Assembly: GCF_007830295.1 (NCBI RefSeq)
Contig: NZ_VLKC01000002.1
Location: 716,940 to 780,939 of the forward strand
Direction: 5' to 3'
From: Sporomusa sp. KB1
GTDB lineage: Bacteria > Bacillota > Negativicutes > Sporomusales > Sporomusaceae
DNA: 64,000 nucleotides
Of the stretch, positions 16,340 through 25,001 are shown piece by piece. Under the pieces are notes generated by a model. It had not been told where the DNA came from and did not search any database. It saw only the letters and a list, made by a program, of their open reading frames with translations. Within the stretch, counting starts at the first letter, position 1; each line of letters begins with the position of its first letter. A program made the translations under genes and the position numbers.

Positions 16340-17845
16340 TCAACATTTATATTTTTTGCTCTGCTTTCTTTCGATAAACCAGATACCGATGTTAAAAAGC
16401 AGCAAAGCAATACCGAGCCAAAGAATGGTACCTGAAATTGGGCGTACAAGGAAAAACCAGATATCACCATCACCAATAATCAGGCTCTGGGCTAACCCGT
16501 TTTCCAGGATAGGTCCCAACATGAGTCCAAGAGCCAGCGGCGCCGGTTCGTAGCCTGTTTGTTTCATAAAAAAACCAAGGATACCAAAGGCAGTTAGTAG
16601 TCCGAGGTCGAAAAGACTATTATTAATGGAATAAGCACCTGTCAGCGTAATGATCAAAACAATCGGCATAAGAATTCTTGTCGGGGTTTTTAGAAGATAG
16701 GCAAACAGCCCCACCAGCGGCAAATTCACGATCAACAATATCACATTGCCAATATACATGCTGGCAATAAGTCCCCAAAACAAATCCGGATTTTGCGTCA
16801 TTAAGGTCGGGCCTGGCATAATCCCATGAATCATAAAACCACTCAGCAAAATGGCGGCAGAGGGAGAAAACGGCAAGCCCAAGGATAATAACGGAATCAT
16901 GGTTGCCGAAGCTGCTGCGTTATTAGCCGATTCCGGTCCGGCAACCCCTTCAATGGCCCCCTGGCCGAATTCTTCCGGTCGATTACTTTGTTTCTTTTCT
17001 ACCGCATAGGAGGCAAAGGTTGAGATAGTGGCTGCCGGCCCGGGAATTAAGCCCACTAAAAAGCCAATCACCCCGCCGCGAAAAATGGGTCCCAGCGAAC
17101 GCCGCCATTCTTCCTTGCTGGGATACAACTCACGAAACCGCACAGATTGTATCTTACTGTTAGCCTCAGACTGAACCAAAGTATGCAGTATCTCAGCAAC
17201 CCCGAATAATCCCATCACCACAATGGAAAATTCCATGCCGCGCTGTAATTCATCAATGCCAAAGGTAAACCGGTTAATACCGGTCAAGCTGTCTAAGCCT
17301 ACTGTCCCCAGCATAACCCCTATTGTCACCATCAAGCCTGATTTGAGCATCGAAGTACCTGTTAATCTCATAAGAATTAACAACCCGAACACGGCAATCG
17401 CAAAATACTCCGGCGGTCCAAAGGTTACGGCAAACCTGGACAAAATCGGTGCAAAGAAAGTTAATCCAACAAGACCCATTGTGCCAGCAATCAAAGAACC
17501 AATGGCCGCAATCGCCAGTGCCGCTCCGGCCCGTCCTTTTTTAGCCATAGCATAGCCGTCAATACACGTGACTACGGAAGAGGCTTCACCGGGAACATTT
17601 AACAGAATCGACGTCGTAGAACAACCATACATGGAGCCATAGTAAATCCCCGCAAACATAATAAGTGCAGTGGTGACATCCATTGTAAAGCTAAAAGGGA
17701 GCAATAAGGCCATTGTCCCTACCGGCCCGATGCCGGGCAAGACCCCCACCAGTGTTCCGATAAGCACACCGATTGTACAAGCCAGCAGGTTTGCCGCTGA
17801 CATACTCACATAAAAACCATTTACAAGCATAGCTAAAATTTCCAT
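16340..17845 (-). CDS. tctA: Tripartite tricarboxylate transporter, large membrane subunit
   Basis: 501 residues, about 10-12 membrane segments, the usual TctA size. Hallmarks: GVLPGIGPVGTMALLLPFSF near the N-terminus, GSMYGCSTTSILLNVPGEASSV, and the second inverted half with FLVGLIPGPAATISTFASYAVEKK and GVAGPESANNAAASATMIPLLSLGLPFSP. Cation-coupled carboxylate permease of the inner membrane. The ATG used is 8 nt after GGAG; a GTG three codons earlier is too close to the site. TctB ends 15 bp upstream. Confidence 0.93.
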   Translation of the reverse strand: MEILAMLVNGFYVSMSAANLLACTIGVLIGTLVGVLPGIGPVGTMALLLPFSFTMDVTTALIMFAGIYYGSMYGCSTTSILLNVPGEASSVVTCIDGYAMAKKGRAGAALAIAAIGSLIAGTMGLVGLTFFAPILSRFAVTFGPPEYFAIAVFGLLILMRLTGTSMLKSGLMVTIGVMLGTVGLDSLTGINRFTFGIDELQRGMEFSIVVMGLFGVAEILHTLVQSEANSKIQSVRFRELYPSKEEWRRSLGPIFRGGVIGFLVGLIPGPAATISTFASYAVEKKQSNRPEEFGQGAIEGVAGPESANNAAASATMIPLLSLGLPFSPSAAILLSGFMIHGIMPGPTLMTQNPDLFWGLIASMYIGNVILLIVNLPLVGLFAYLLKTPTRILMPIVLIITLTGAYSINNSLFDLGLLTAFGILGFFMKQTGYEPAPLALGLMLGPILENGLAQSLIIGDGDIWFFLVRPISGTILWLGIALLLFNIGIWFIERKQSKKYKC

Positions 17846-17860
17846 AGTATCCACTCCAGC

Positions 17861-18292
17861 CTACGGCAAATTAGATCCTAACAACTCTGAAAAAATAAAA
17901 TAAAAGCTTACAGCAATTCCTGCCGAAAAGAAACACGGATAAACCCAGCCTGCCGTTTCGGTCACCTTTAGCAAATAGAACAGACTAATAAAGGTAGCTG
18001 CCCTATAACCAAGAAAATGGAAAAGAATTAGATAAACAAGTATGCCGATAATTAGAAAAATCAGCTTTCTCCCACTGCGGTCAGCGTTGGCATTTCCTGT
18101 TTCCTTACACCCCTTCTGAAACAATGCGCTTATTGTGAGAACAAGCGCTAACAGGATGGCAATACTGCCTGCTATTACCGGCATAAAGCCAGCTTTCGGC
18201 GCCATAAAACTACCGAAAGACAAAGAAAAGGCATCATAGGTATAGGTAACACTCAGAACTAAAAAGAAAATAGCGATTAGCTTTTCTGTCAT
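17861..18292 (-). CDS. tctB: Tripartite tricarboxylate transporter, small membrane subunit
   Basis: 143 residues with four predicted membrane helices, as usual for TctB (DUF1468). Starts MTEKLIAIFFLVLSVTYTYDAFS behind GGAGGTGAG; a short polar loop near residue 70 separates the two helical pairs. Forms the membrane complex with TctA. Lies 15 bp after a histidine-kinase gene, in one presumptive operon kinase-tctB-tctA-tctC-tctC-tctC. Confidence 0.9.
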   Translation of the reverse strand: MTEKLIAIFFLVLSVTYTYDAFSLSFGSFMAPKAGFMPVIAGSIAILLALVLTISALFQKGCKETGNANADRSGRKLIFLIIGILVYLILFHFLGYRAATFISLFYLLKVTETAGWVYPCFFSAGIAVSFYFIFSELLGSNLP

Positions 18293-18307
18293 TTTCTCAC
18301 CTCCATC

Positions 18308-19738
18308 CTAGCTTACTCTCCGTTTAAAAGTGATAGTAAACTTGGCTCCCCCTTCGGGCAGGTTTTCTATAGTCATAGTGGCGTTATGCCGCTCGACAAT
18401 CCGGTAACATACAGCCAGACCAAGACCTACACCATTATCTTTGGTAGTGAAGAACGGCGTTCCCAGTTTGTCAAGAACTTCAGTTGAAATACCGCTTCCT
18501 TCATCGCAAAAGGTCAGGAGCACCGTAGAAGCAAAGCTATAGGTGCTGATCTTTAGCTTCCCCCCCTGCGGCATAGCTTCTATCCCATTGCGGACAATGT
18601 TTAAAATAAGCTGGCGCAGGCTGTTTTCATCAAGACGAAGGAGCGGAATATCCTGCAAATCCAGTTCTAATTGGCAATTATAACGTAATGCATCTGCTTC
18701 CAGCAGGGGCGTCACTTCCTGGATAATTGTATTTAACTGACTCTCCTTAAAATTCATGGCCTTATTTTTAGCCAATGATAAAAAATCGCTAATGATAGCG
18801 TTAGCACGGTCAAGCTCTTCAATCATTAGCAGAAAATGAGACTTATAACTTTCGAAGTTTGGCTTATTGCCTATGTATTGCAGAAAACCTCTTACTGTCG
18901 TCAGGGGATTGCGCACCTCATGGCCAATACTAGCTGCCATCTCACCAATTATATTTAACCTGTCAAGGCGGGCCATTCGGTCAGTTTGCTCGCTGATATA
19001 CTGCAAAAGGGGATTCAATTCAGCTATATCACTTTGAAACTCTTTCCCGCGCCCTTCTACGATGGCATCGGCAAATAATGCAAGCTCCTTCTTTAAGCGA
19101 ATAAATGTTTCCTGAAACAGCATAATGACCACAACTAACGCCACACTGCCGCCCAAGAGTGACTTTTTATATGTACTTAACATATCGGCTTTTACCTTGT
19201 CCATATTGTTGCAGATAAAAATGTAACCAATAATTTCATCCCGATAGTGAATTGGTCTAACAAAATAATATATCTGTGCACCATACCATAATACCGAGTT
19301 GTCCTGCTTGCCAAGTGTTGCTGTATCTTTGTGAAACAAATCGCCAAACACCTGGGGATCATCAATTGCTAACAAGGATTTGTCAGGTTTTGGACCAATA
19401 GCGACAATTCGCTGCAACCGCGTGGAATATATACCAAATTTTGCAGCCGAGGTAGGAATGTAGACACTATTCATTGCCGGTTGCAGCTTACTATTAAGCA
19501 GCAATACCTGTTCTTCCGTTGATTGCTCCGCAATGCCCTGATATTCAACCTCATTCAAGAACTGAATAGGCAGTGTTCTTGCAAGATAGGCGGTATAATT
19601 TCCCATAAATTGCTCAGAGTTTTCCATCCGCTCTTCATAAGCTGCCCATTGATGATATATAGAAAAAAATAGCATAAATACGAACACAATGCCGACAGCC
19701 TTAATGTTTAGTCTGGTAGTCAGATTAGATATTTTCAT
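18308..19738 (-). CDS. Membrane histidine kinase heading the tct operon
   Basis: About 476 residues: TM1 (~12-30), extracytoplasmic sensor (~31-195), TM2 (~197-215), dimerisation domain with IGHEVRNPLTTVRGFLQYI (phospho-His), then ATPase boxes NIVRNGIEAMPQGG (N), DEGSGIS (G1) and FFTTKDNGVGLGLAV (F/G2). The ATG (MKISNLTTRL) follows GGGGAT; a TTG seven codons upstream has no site. The His-box wording is typical of the kinases feeding Spo0A phosphorelays, and no response regulator is adjacent. It could either sense the carboxylate carried by the Tct system or be a sporulation-type kinase. Extracytoplasmic sensing of the transporter ligand is an inference. Confidence 0.87.
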   Translation of the reverse strand: MKISNLTTRLNIKAVGIVFVFMLFFSIYHQWAAYEERMENSEQFMGNYTAYLARTLPIQFLNEVEYQGIAEQSTEEQVLLLNSKLQPAMNSVYIPTSAAKFGIYSTRLQRIVAIGPKPDKSLLAIDDPQVFGDLFHKDTATLGKQDNSVLWYGAQIYYFVRPIHYRDEIIGYIFICNNMDKVKADMLSTYKKSLLGGSVALVVVIMLFQETFIRLKKELALFADAIVEGRGKEFQSDIAELNPLLQYISEQTDRMARLDRLNIIGEMAASIGHEVRNPLTTVRGFLQYIGNKPNFESYKSHFLLMIEELDRANAIISDFLSLAKNKAMNFKESQLNTIIQEVTPLLEADALRYNCQLELDLQDIPLLRLDENSLRQLILNIVRNGIEAMPQGGKLKISTYSFASTVLLTFCDEGSGISTEVLDKLGTPFFTTKDNGVGLGLAVCYRIVERHNATMTIENLPEGGAKFTITFKRRVS

Positions 19739-19905
19739 TATATCCCCAAGCTTTCGCAATTCTAGTAATTATTGTGATACATTATTTTGCATTTTTTGAT
19801 ATTTTTGAGAATTATGTTTTTTACTGTATTCTACATTTTCCAATAAACTCCTTTATTTTTTTATGTATAAATATGTATAAAATTGAAAAGGTTAGTCCAT
19901 AAAAT

Positions 19906-20325
19906 TTATGAACCAACCTCTTTTTTTAAGGAAAGTATGTTTCTTCCGTCCAGCCGCTGATATTCCATGCAATCCATGTTCTGCCGCACAAAATGGATAC
20001 CAAGTCCGCCAAGTTCCCGGTTCTCAGCAGATTGGTTAAGGTCAGGCTCGGGAATAGTCGTCGGGTCGAAGGCCACTCCATCGTCAGAAACTGTCAAATT
20101 AATTGTGCTATCCGCAAAACTAATCTCAATGAGCACTTCGTGGACTAAACCGTCAGAGTATCCATAGGAAATAATATTGGTGACAAGCTCATCCAGCACC
20201 AAGTTTACTTGAAACAATATCTTGGGGGCGATATCATTTTCTGCAAAAAACTCTTCAAGATTCGTGCTGAGTTTTTCCAGTTCGTCAAGGTTGTTTTGCA
20301 AGATCATTGTCTGCTTCTTTGCCAT
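19906..20325 (-). CDS. RsbW/SpoIIAB-like anti-sigma ATPase
   Basis: 139-residue stand-alone GHKL ATPase (HATPase_c_2): VNLVLDELVTNIISYGY (N box), VSDDGVAFDPTTI (G1) and ELGGLGIHFVRQNMD (G2). Such proteins phosphorylate STAS antagonists and hold sigma factors. The ATG directly follows the TGA of the upstream phosphopantetheinyl transferase. No sigma factor or STAS gene touches it; a STAS protein is encoded 4 kb away at 24465-24791. Terminator-like hairpin overlaps its 3' end (19888-19925). Confidence 0.85.
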   Translation of the reverse strand: MAKKQTMILQNNLDELEKLSTNLEEFFAENDIAPKILFQVNLVLDELVTNIISYGYSDGLVHEVLIEISFADSTINLTVSDDGVAFDPTTIPEPDLNQSAENRELGGLGIHFVRQNMDCMEYQRLDGRNILSLKKEVGS

Positions 20326-21024
20326 TCACACCACCAGCCTTTTATCAGATTCAAGCACATCCTGAATAGTTATCATCGATGGAAAGTGGTTATGGGTGGC
20401 ACACACAGTCAGCGCATAATCCCTATCCACCTCATACTCTTTAAAAAACCAAAGTTGTTTACCCTCATCTGCCAGCATCGTCTGACTATCGTCTGAAATG
20501 CCGATACTAAACGAATTTAACGGCATATACAGCCCTGCCCCCACTGCCTTCACATAGCTTTCTTTATGAGTCCAAATCCGGTAAAACCGGGCAGCCTGTT
20601 CAAACGCATTTACTGAGCAAATATCCGCAAACTCCTGCCGGGAAAAAAACATGTTTGCCAAATTCATGTCCACATCTGCTTCTATTTTTTCAATATCAAT
20701 GCCTACCGGTTGCTTATCAACGGCACAAACCACCCAATCGCCAGAGTGAGACAGATTGAAGTTTACACTTGTCCAACCAATCAGGTAAGGTTTGCCGTAA
20801 TCTGTAATCAATAGGTTAGTATCGCCGACAGCAACACCGCAGCATTCTTTTAGCGTTTGCCTGAGCAGCAAGCCAGCAGTCAATGAGCGCAATTTGTCAC
20901 TTAGCTGTCTGTAACTTGCTATTTTTTTTTGCCGTTCCGCTGGTAGAGTTGCAGTATACCGAAAAATTTGCTGCTCACTCAACTTGGGTGTACGGGCAGC
21001 ATATAGAGCTAATCCTGTTATCAT
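20326..21024 (-). CDS. 4'-phosphopantetheinyl transferase, Sfp type
   Basis: 232 residues, two-lobed Sfp-type enzyme that moves 4'-phosphopantetheine from CoA to carrier proteins. Mg-binding/catalytic motifs PVGIDIEKI (near 110) and FYRIWTHKESYVKAVGAGL (near 150-170) are intact, as is the upstream NFNLSHSGDWV. Its ATG overlaps the TGA of a 40-codon ORF (ATGA), and its own stop abuts the RsbW-like gene. No NRPS/PKS gene is in the window, so its carrier-protein target lies elsewhere. Confidence 0.9.
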   Translation of the reverse strand: MITGLALYAARTPKLSEQQIFRYTATLPAERQKKIASYRQLSDKLRSLTAGLLLRQTLKECCGVAVGDTNLLITDYGKPYLIGWTSVNFNLSHSGDWVVCAVDKQPVGIDIEKIEADVDMNLANMFFSRQEFADICSVNAFEQAARFYRIWTHKESYVKAVGAGLYMPLNSFSIGISDDSQTMLADEGKQLWFFKEYEVDRDYALTVCATHNHFPSMITIQDVLESDKRLVV

Positions 21025-21143
21025 GCCACGGTCTCTTTCGCCTCCGAATCCCCACAGTATGTCAAGGCGGATTTTGGCTGGAGGTTACGGTATTGAATAG
21101 CAACGTTGTTGCTCAGCCCAACCAGCAAACCAATTTTTTTCAT
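21021..21143 (-). CDS. Small hypothetical protein (40 aa), coupled to the Sfp-type gene
   Basis: MKKIGLLVGLSNNVAIQYRN followed by LQPKSALTYCGDSEAKETVA, with GGAAGGAAAG 7 nt before the ATG. The stop overlaps the next ATG (ATGA). Coupling and a good ribosome binding site support translation; the sequence resembles no family I know and could be the truncated 5' end of a lost gene kept for coupling. Confidence 0.4.
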   Translation of the reverse strand: MKKIGLLVGLSNNVAIQYRNLQPKSALTYCGDSEAKETVA

Positions 21144-21249
21144 CGAATATCTTTCCTTCCGTACATTTTTATATTATTGGTAATATTTTTCTTCGACAAT
21201 TTTTACAGAAAGTCCTACATACTTTTTACTACTTTATTTTATCTTTGGA

Positions 21250-21348
21250 TACGAGTCAAGACTCCCGCCTCTATCGGCGGCGTTCATTCAGGTGGAGTAG
21301 ACTCTCCACCTGAATCCCGATGTTTCAGCTATGCTGAAACGAGTTCAC
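21250..21348 (-). repeat. Three-hairpin dispersed repeat, copy 2 (inverted relative to copy 1)
   Basis: Reverse complement of 4069-4168 with few changes. The three stems are preserved and most differences fall in loops or linkers. It lies in the divergent intergenic region between the Sfp operon and the response-regulator operon. Confidence 0.8.
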
Positions 21349-21461
21349 CAAAACCTTAAGATTTCTTAAAAATTTACTCCAAATCGCTCATCTTATGTAA
21401 TAATTTGGGAGGATTATTCTGCCTCACGCAGAAATCACTACTAAGCAAGGAGGTGTGAGGC

Positions 21462-22178
21462 TTGACCTTAGCCAACATTCTAGTCGTAGATGATGAAACA
21501 GAAATCATTGATATTATTGAACTATACCTAAATAAAGCAGGCTATCAGGTTTTCCGGGCAACCACTGGTGAGATGGCCGTTAATTTAGCTGTCGACAAAC
21601 AACCAGACCTGATCGTCCTTGATATCGTTCTACCAGATATAAGCGGGTTCCAGGTCACTGCCAAACTTGCCGACCTTGGCTTGAATGATATCCCGGTGAT
21701 ATTTCTTAGCTGCCGGAACGAAGAGGAAACCATTGTACAAGGCTTACATCTTGGTGATGATTATGTGACCAAACCTTTCAGTCCGAGTGAACTTACAGCG
21801 CGGGTAGAAGCTCGCTTACGCCGTAAACAAGCAACCGCCAGCTCTTCTGCTGCGGGAAATCAGCAGCAACTGTGTTTTGCCGATCTAGTAATTGACCTGC
21901 CAGCTCATAGCGTCCGGATTCGAAATACAGAAGTACCCCTTTCCACTACCGAGTTTAAGCTATTGTGCCTGCTTGTGCAAAACCGACACCGGGTTTTCAG
22001 CTCTGAGCAGCTTTATGAGCTGGTCTGGCACACACAAGGGTTAGATGATGTCCGAACAGTAATGGTACATATCAGCAACCTGCGCAGAAAATTAGAGATA
22101 TTTCCTGATAGCAAAGAGTATATTCTTACCGTACGCGGTGCCGGATACCGCTTTAACCATGCTTTATCCGGAAGCTAA
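21462..22178 (+). CDS. OmpR/PhoB-family response regulator
   Basis: 238 residues. Receiver domain 1-120 with acidic DDE (about 8-10), phospho-Asp in LIVLDIVLPDISGF, and the conserved switch Ser/Lys (FLSC, VTKPFSPSEL). Winged-helix DNA-binding domain 140-235 (LSTTEFKLLCLLVQNRHRVFS, VMVHISNLRRKLE, TVRGAGYRF). TTG start, 8 nt after AAGGAGGTG. The site is inside an inverted repeat (GCCTCAC..GTGAGGC, 21421-21460) that could mask it. First gene of an operon with a patatin and a histidine kinase. Confidence 0.93.
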   Translation: MTLANILVVDDETEIIDIIELYLNKAGYQVFRATTGEMAVNLAVDKQPDLIVLDIVLPDISGFQVTAKLADLGLNDIPVIFLSCRNEEETIVQGLHLGDDYVTKPFSPSELTARVEARLRRKQATASSSAAGNQQQLCFADLVIDLPAHSVRIRNTEVPLSTTEFKLLCLLVQNRHRVFSSEQLYELVWHTQGLDDVRTVMVHISNLRRKLEIFPDSKEYILTVRGAGYRFNHALSGS

Positions 22179-22290
22179 TTCTTTCTTTATAAAACCTTTA
22201 ACCAGCCAGACAACAATAAAAGCTTATAATTAAGTATATAACAAATAATAGCACTGGTAATCACTAAAATTGCAGGTGGTGGTATTGACT

Positions 22291-23175
22291 ATGACAGATC
22301 CAAACCAACATTCAGCTGACCGAAGCCCCAAAATTGGCGTTGTTTTAGGGGGCGGCGGCTGGCGTGCATTGGCCGCAATAGGTTTATTTGAATTCTTGGA
22401 CGAAGCCAACCTGCCCATTGATTTATTAGTCGGGTGTAGTGGCGGCGGAATTATGGCGGCACTACGTGGTGCCGGTTTCACACCAGATGAGATGAAATCC
22501 TGTGGACGGGAGTTTTGGAACCCCAAGCTATTCTCCCGCCTGGACTATCGTACAATCTTAGATATTCTCGGGTTGCCTTTTGGCCAATTTAGTCCTACAG
22601 CCGCCATTTTACGGCCTCACAGATTGTTATCGGTTTGTCAGAAAATCTTTAAAGAACGGCGCCTGGAAGAGTTTCACCCGCGTACAATATTACAAACAAC
22701 AGATATTCGTTCAGGACTGGGAATAGCACTAAATCAGGGACAGGCAGCCAATGCTGTGTATGCTACAACAGCTCAATTTCCTTTCTTACCACCCCTTGCA
22801 GTCGATAACCAGTTGCTTGTGGACGGTTCCTATATTTCTTCGCTTCCAGTTATGGAAGCAGTACGACAAAATATGGATATTATCATTGCTATGTCCTATG
22901 ACAACCATCCAAAACAAGAGCCAACTCACTTTTTTGATCACTATTGGCAATTTATTAACAAAATTCTGACCACTGGTGAACGAAATCAAACAGCTCTCGC
23001 AATTTCTCTGCATCACCATGAAATGATTTTAATTAATGTTCATTTTGGCTGCACTGCAGAGTTCTTTTCCGATGAAGGACTAGCGGACATCATTGCGACC
23101 GGCCGGGAAGCCGTTCGTTCCCATAAAAACGAAATTTTGGGTGCCCTCGAAAGTTTTACTGTCTCTGTTGATTAA
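22291..23175 (+). CDS. Patatin-like phospholipase
   Basis: About 294 residues of the RssA/patatin group. Oxyanion loop VVLGGGGWRALAAIG, nucleophile elbow GCSGGGIMAAL (Ser dyad residue), and LLVDGSYISSLPV with the catalytic Asp (DGS rather than the usual DGG/DGA). The ATG used is 8 nt after GGTGG; in-frame TTG starts upstream are possible. Predicted cytoplasmic or membrane-surface acyl hydrolase. It is placed between a response regulator and its kinase, so it may be regulated with, or modulate, that signalling pathway. Confidence 0.88.
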   Translation: MTDPNQHSADRSPKIGVVLGGGGWRALAAIGLFEFLDEANLPIDLLVGCSGGGIMAALRGAGFTPDEMKSCGREFWNPKLFSRLDYRTILDILGLPFGQFSPTAAILRPHRLLSVCQKIFKERRLEEFHPRTILQTTDIRSGLGIALNQGQAANAVYATTAQFPFLPPLAVDNQLLVDGSYISSLPVMEAVRQNMDIIIAMSYDNHPKQEPTHFFDHYWQFINKILTTGERNQTALAISLHHHEMILINVHFGCTAEFFSDEGLADIIATGREAVRSHKNEILGALESFTVSVD

Positions 23176-23231
23176 CCAACAACCTCTCGTTCCATCCCTG
23201 CAGGTAAATTCGCGTGTGGTGGTGATTACTC

Positions 23232-24407
23232 ATGAACGAAACAATCACATCTTCACAATTTGTGTTTGTTACTATTGCTGTTACTGCGCTGGTGGTACTA
23301 GGCATTTGGAGCATGTGGACAGGCTATTATTGGCTTACAGCCTTTATGGCCGGCATACTTGTCACCGGACTATTCTTTACCCGGATACTGTACAATCTGG
23401 CCAGACACCTGTATACCGGAGTCATAGAATCCAGCAAAGGCACGCTTGAGTTTTCCTTTCCCTATAAATCACATGCTCAGCAAGAATCTGCCAGGCTTCG
23501 TCAGGTAACAGCTGCTCACAACTCCTCCTCATCCCAGCAGGCTGCTAAAAAAATCCAGGAGTTAGAAATCATGCTCAAGGAACATGATCTACTAAACGAG
23601 CATCTGCAGGATATAAATTCGCAATTAGAAATGGTAGTCACTGAACGCACAGCAGCCCTGGAACGGAGTCATGCCGCCCGACGCAACTTGATTGCCAATA
23701 TATCCCATGATTTACGGACTCCTATTACACTCATTCAGGGTTATACGGAAACACTGCTTGATGGGATAGCTTCTACGCCCGAAGATCAGCTAAAATACCT
23801 AAATCTGATCCATGCCCGCGTGCTCAGACTTAACCGGTTAATACAAGAACTTTTTGACCTCAACCAGCTTGAGTCTGGTCAACTTTCACTTCGGATTCAG
23901 CCGGTTTCGGCAACCAATCTTGCCAGGAGTATCTATGAAAAATATGAGACAGATACCCAAAATGCCAATCTGTCAGTCAAATTTATTTCACCCGACTCAG
24001 AACCTCAGTTATACCCTAAAGACGATACCATTTATGCTGATCCTGACCGGATTGAACGGGTATTTTCAAATTTGCTGACCAATTCTATCCGTCACACCAT
24101 GCCTGGTGGAACAATTTATATTGGAGTTCGCTTTCGACGCTTACCAAGCGCCCCCGAAAAAATTGCTGCTTTGTTTTTTGTACAGGATACCGGCGACGGC
24201 ATTGCCGAAGAAGATCTGCCGTTTGTTTTTAACCGTTATTACCAAAGTCCTCACCGCGATGGCTGCAAACACAGTGGCTCAGGATTAGGACTGGCCATAG
24301 CTAAAGAGATTGTAACTGCTCACAATGGCCAAATCTGGGTTGAAAGTCAGCTTCATGAAGGAACTACCTTCACATTTTCTCTCCCGCTTGCGGCTCCATC
24401 TTTTTAA
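23232..24407 (+). CDS. Sensor histidine kinase
   Basis: 391 residues. Two closely spaced N-terminal membrane helices (about 10-28 and 32-55) with almost no external loop, a coiled-coil linker (about 95-140), HisKA with IANISHDLRTPITLIQGY, and ATPase boxes SNLLTNSIRHTMPGG, QDTGDGIAEEDL, FNRYY and GSGLGLAIAKEIV. Lack of a periplasmic domain suggests intramembrane or cytoplasmic sensing. ATG after GGTGGTGATT. Likely partner of the regulator at 21462. A terminator follows 4 bp after the stop. Confidence 0.93.
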   Translation: MNETITSSQFVFVTIAVTALVVLGIWSMWTGYYWLTAFMAGILVTGLFFTRILYNLARHLYTGVIESSKGTLEFSFPYKSHAQQESARLRQVTAAHNSSSSQQAAKKIQELEIMLKEHDLLNEHLQDINSQLEMVVTERTAALERSHAARRNLIANISHDLRTPITLIQGYTETLLDGIASTPEDQLKYLNLIHARVLRLNRLIQELFDLNQLESGQLSLRIQPVSATNLARSIYEKYETDTQNANLSVKFISPDSEPQLYPKDDTIYADPDRIERVFSNLLTNSIRHTMPGGTIYIGVRFRRLPSAPEKIAALFFVQDTGDGIAEEDLPFVFNRYYQSPHRDGCKHSGSGLGLAIAKEIVTAHNGQIWVESQLHEGTTFTFSLPLAAPSF

Positions 24408-24410
24408 ATA

Positions 24411-24460
24411 AAAATAAAACCTGCTACACCTTGGGTTGAAGGCTTAGCAGGTTTTATTTT
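24411..24460. terminator. Bidirectional terminator
   Basis: 16-bp stem AAAATAAAACCTGCTA/TAGCAGGTTTTATTTT between convergent genes (kinase on plus, STAS on minus). Confidence 0.85.
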
Positions 24461-24464
24461 TGTC

Positions 24465-24791
24465 CTACAATTCTTTTACCGCGTCTTCCTCCGTATCAAA
24501 AATACGGAACAACTGGCTGAACCCAGCCATATCAAAAACCTCTTTAACCTGTGGTTTTAAAGAACATAGAACGATTTTACCGCCCGACTTTTGCATAATC
24601 TTCAGCATCTGCAAAAATACCCGGAGACCGGCGCTGGAAATATAATCATTTTGCGAGAAATCGCATACAATTCTTTTACTTCCCCCATTCACTAAATCGT
24701 TTAATTTGGCCTCCACTTCCTTTGCAGTATGTGCATCCACACGGGGTATAATTACCGGTATTTTAACATCGCCTGCTGACCTAATGTCCAT
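24465..24791 (-). CDS. STAS-domain anti-anti-sigma factor (SpoIIAA/RsbV-like)
   Basis: 108 residues, a single STAS domain. The phosphorylatable Ser is in NDYISSAGLRVFLQML. The fold signatures VDAHTAKEVEAKLNDLV and GGKIVLCSLKPQVKEVFDMAGF are present. Acts by binding an RsbW/SpoIIAB-type kinase when unphosphorylated. The only such kinase in the window is at 19906-20325, so the two may be partners although unlinked. Monocistronic. Confidence 0.88.
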   Translation of the reverse strand: MDIRSAGDVKIPVIIPRVDAHTAKEVEAKLNDLVNGGSKRIVCDFSQNDYISSAGLRVFLQMLKIMQKSGGKIVLCSLKPQVKEVFDMAGFSQLFRIFDTEEDAVKEL

Positions 24792-24952
24792 TTATATCCC
24801 CTCTTCGTATGTAAAATAAGCAAAATTGCGCTTTAGCACTCACTATGCCTCTACAGAAGGCTTCGACTATTTTCAGAAAATCCCTGCACTAAGAAGCATA
24901 AACTTTCAATATATATATAACTTGGTACAATCTTGCAGGCGGAATATATAAA

Positions 24953-24978
24953 ACTCCACCCTAGCCATCAGGTGGAGT
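24953..24978 (-). terminator. Terminator of the 3D-domain gene
   Basis: ACTCCACC/GGTGGAGT stem followed by TTTATATATT on the minus strand, 24 bp after the stop. Confidence 0.75.
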
Positions 24979-25001
24979 CTTGTAAAACCTATGCTTAGAC
25001 C

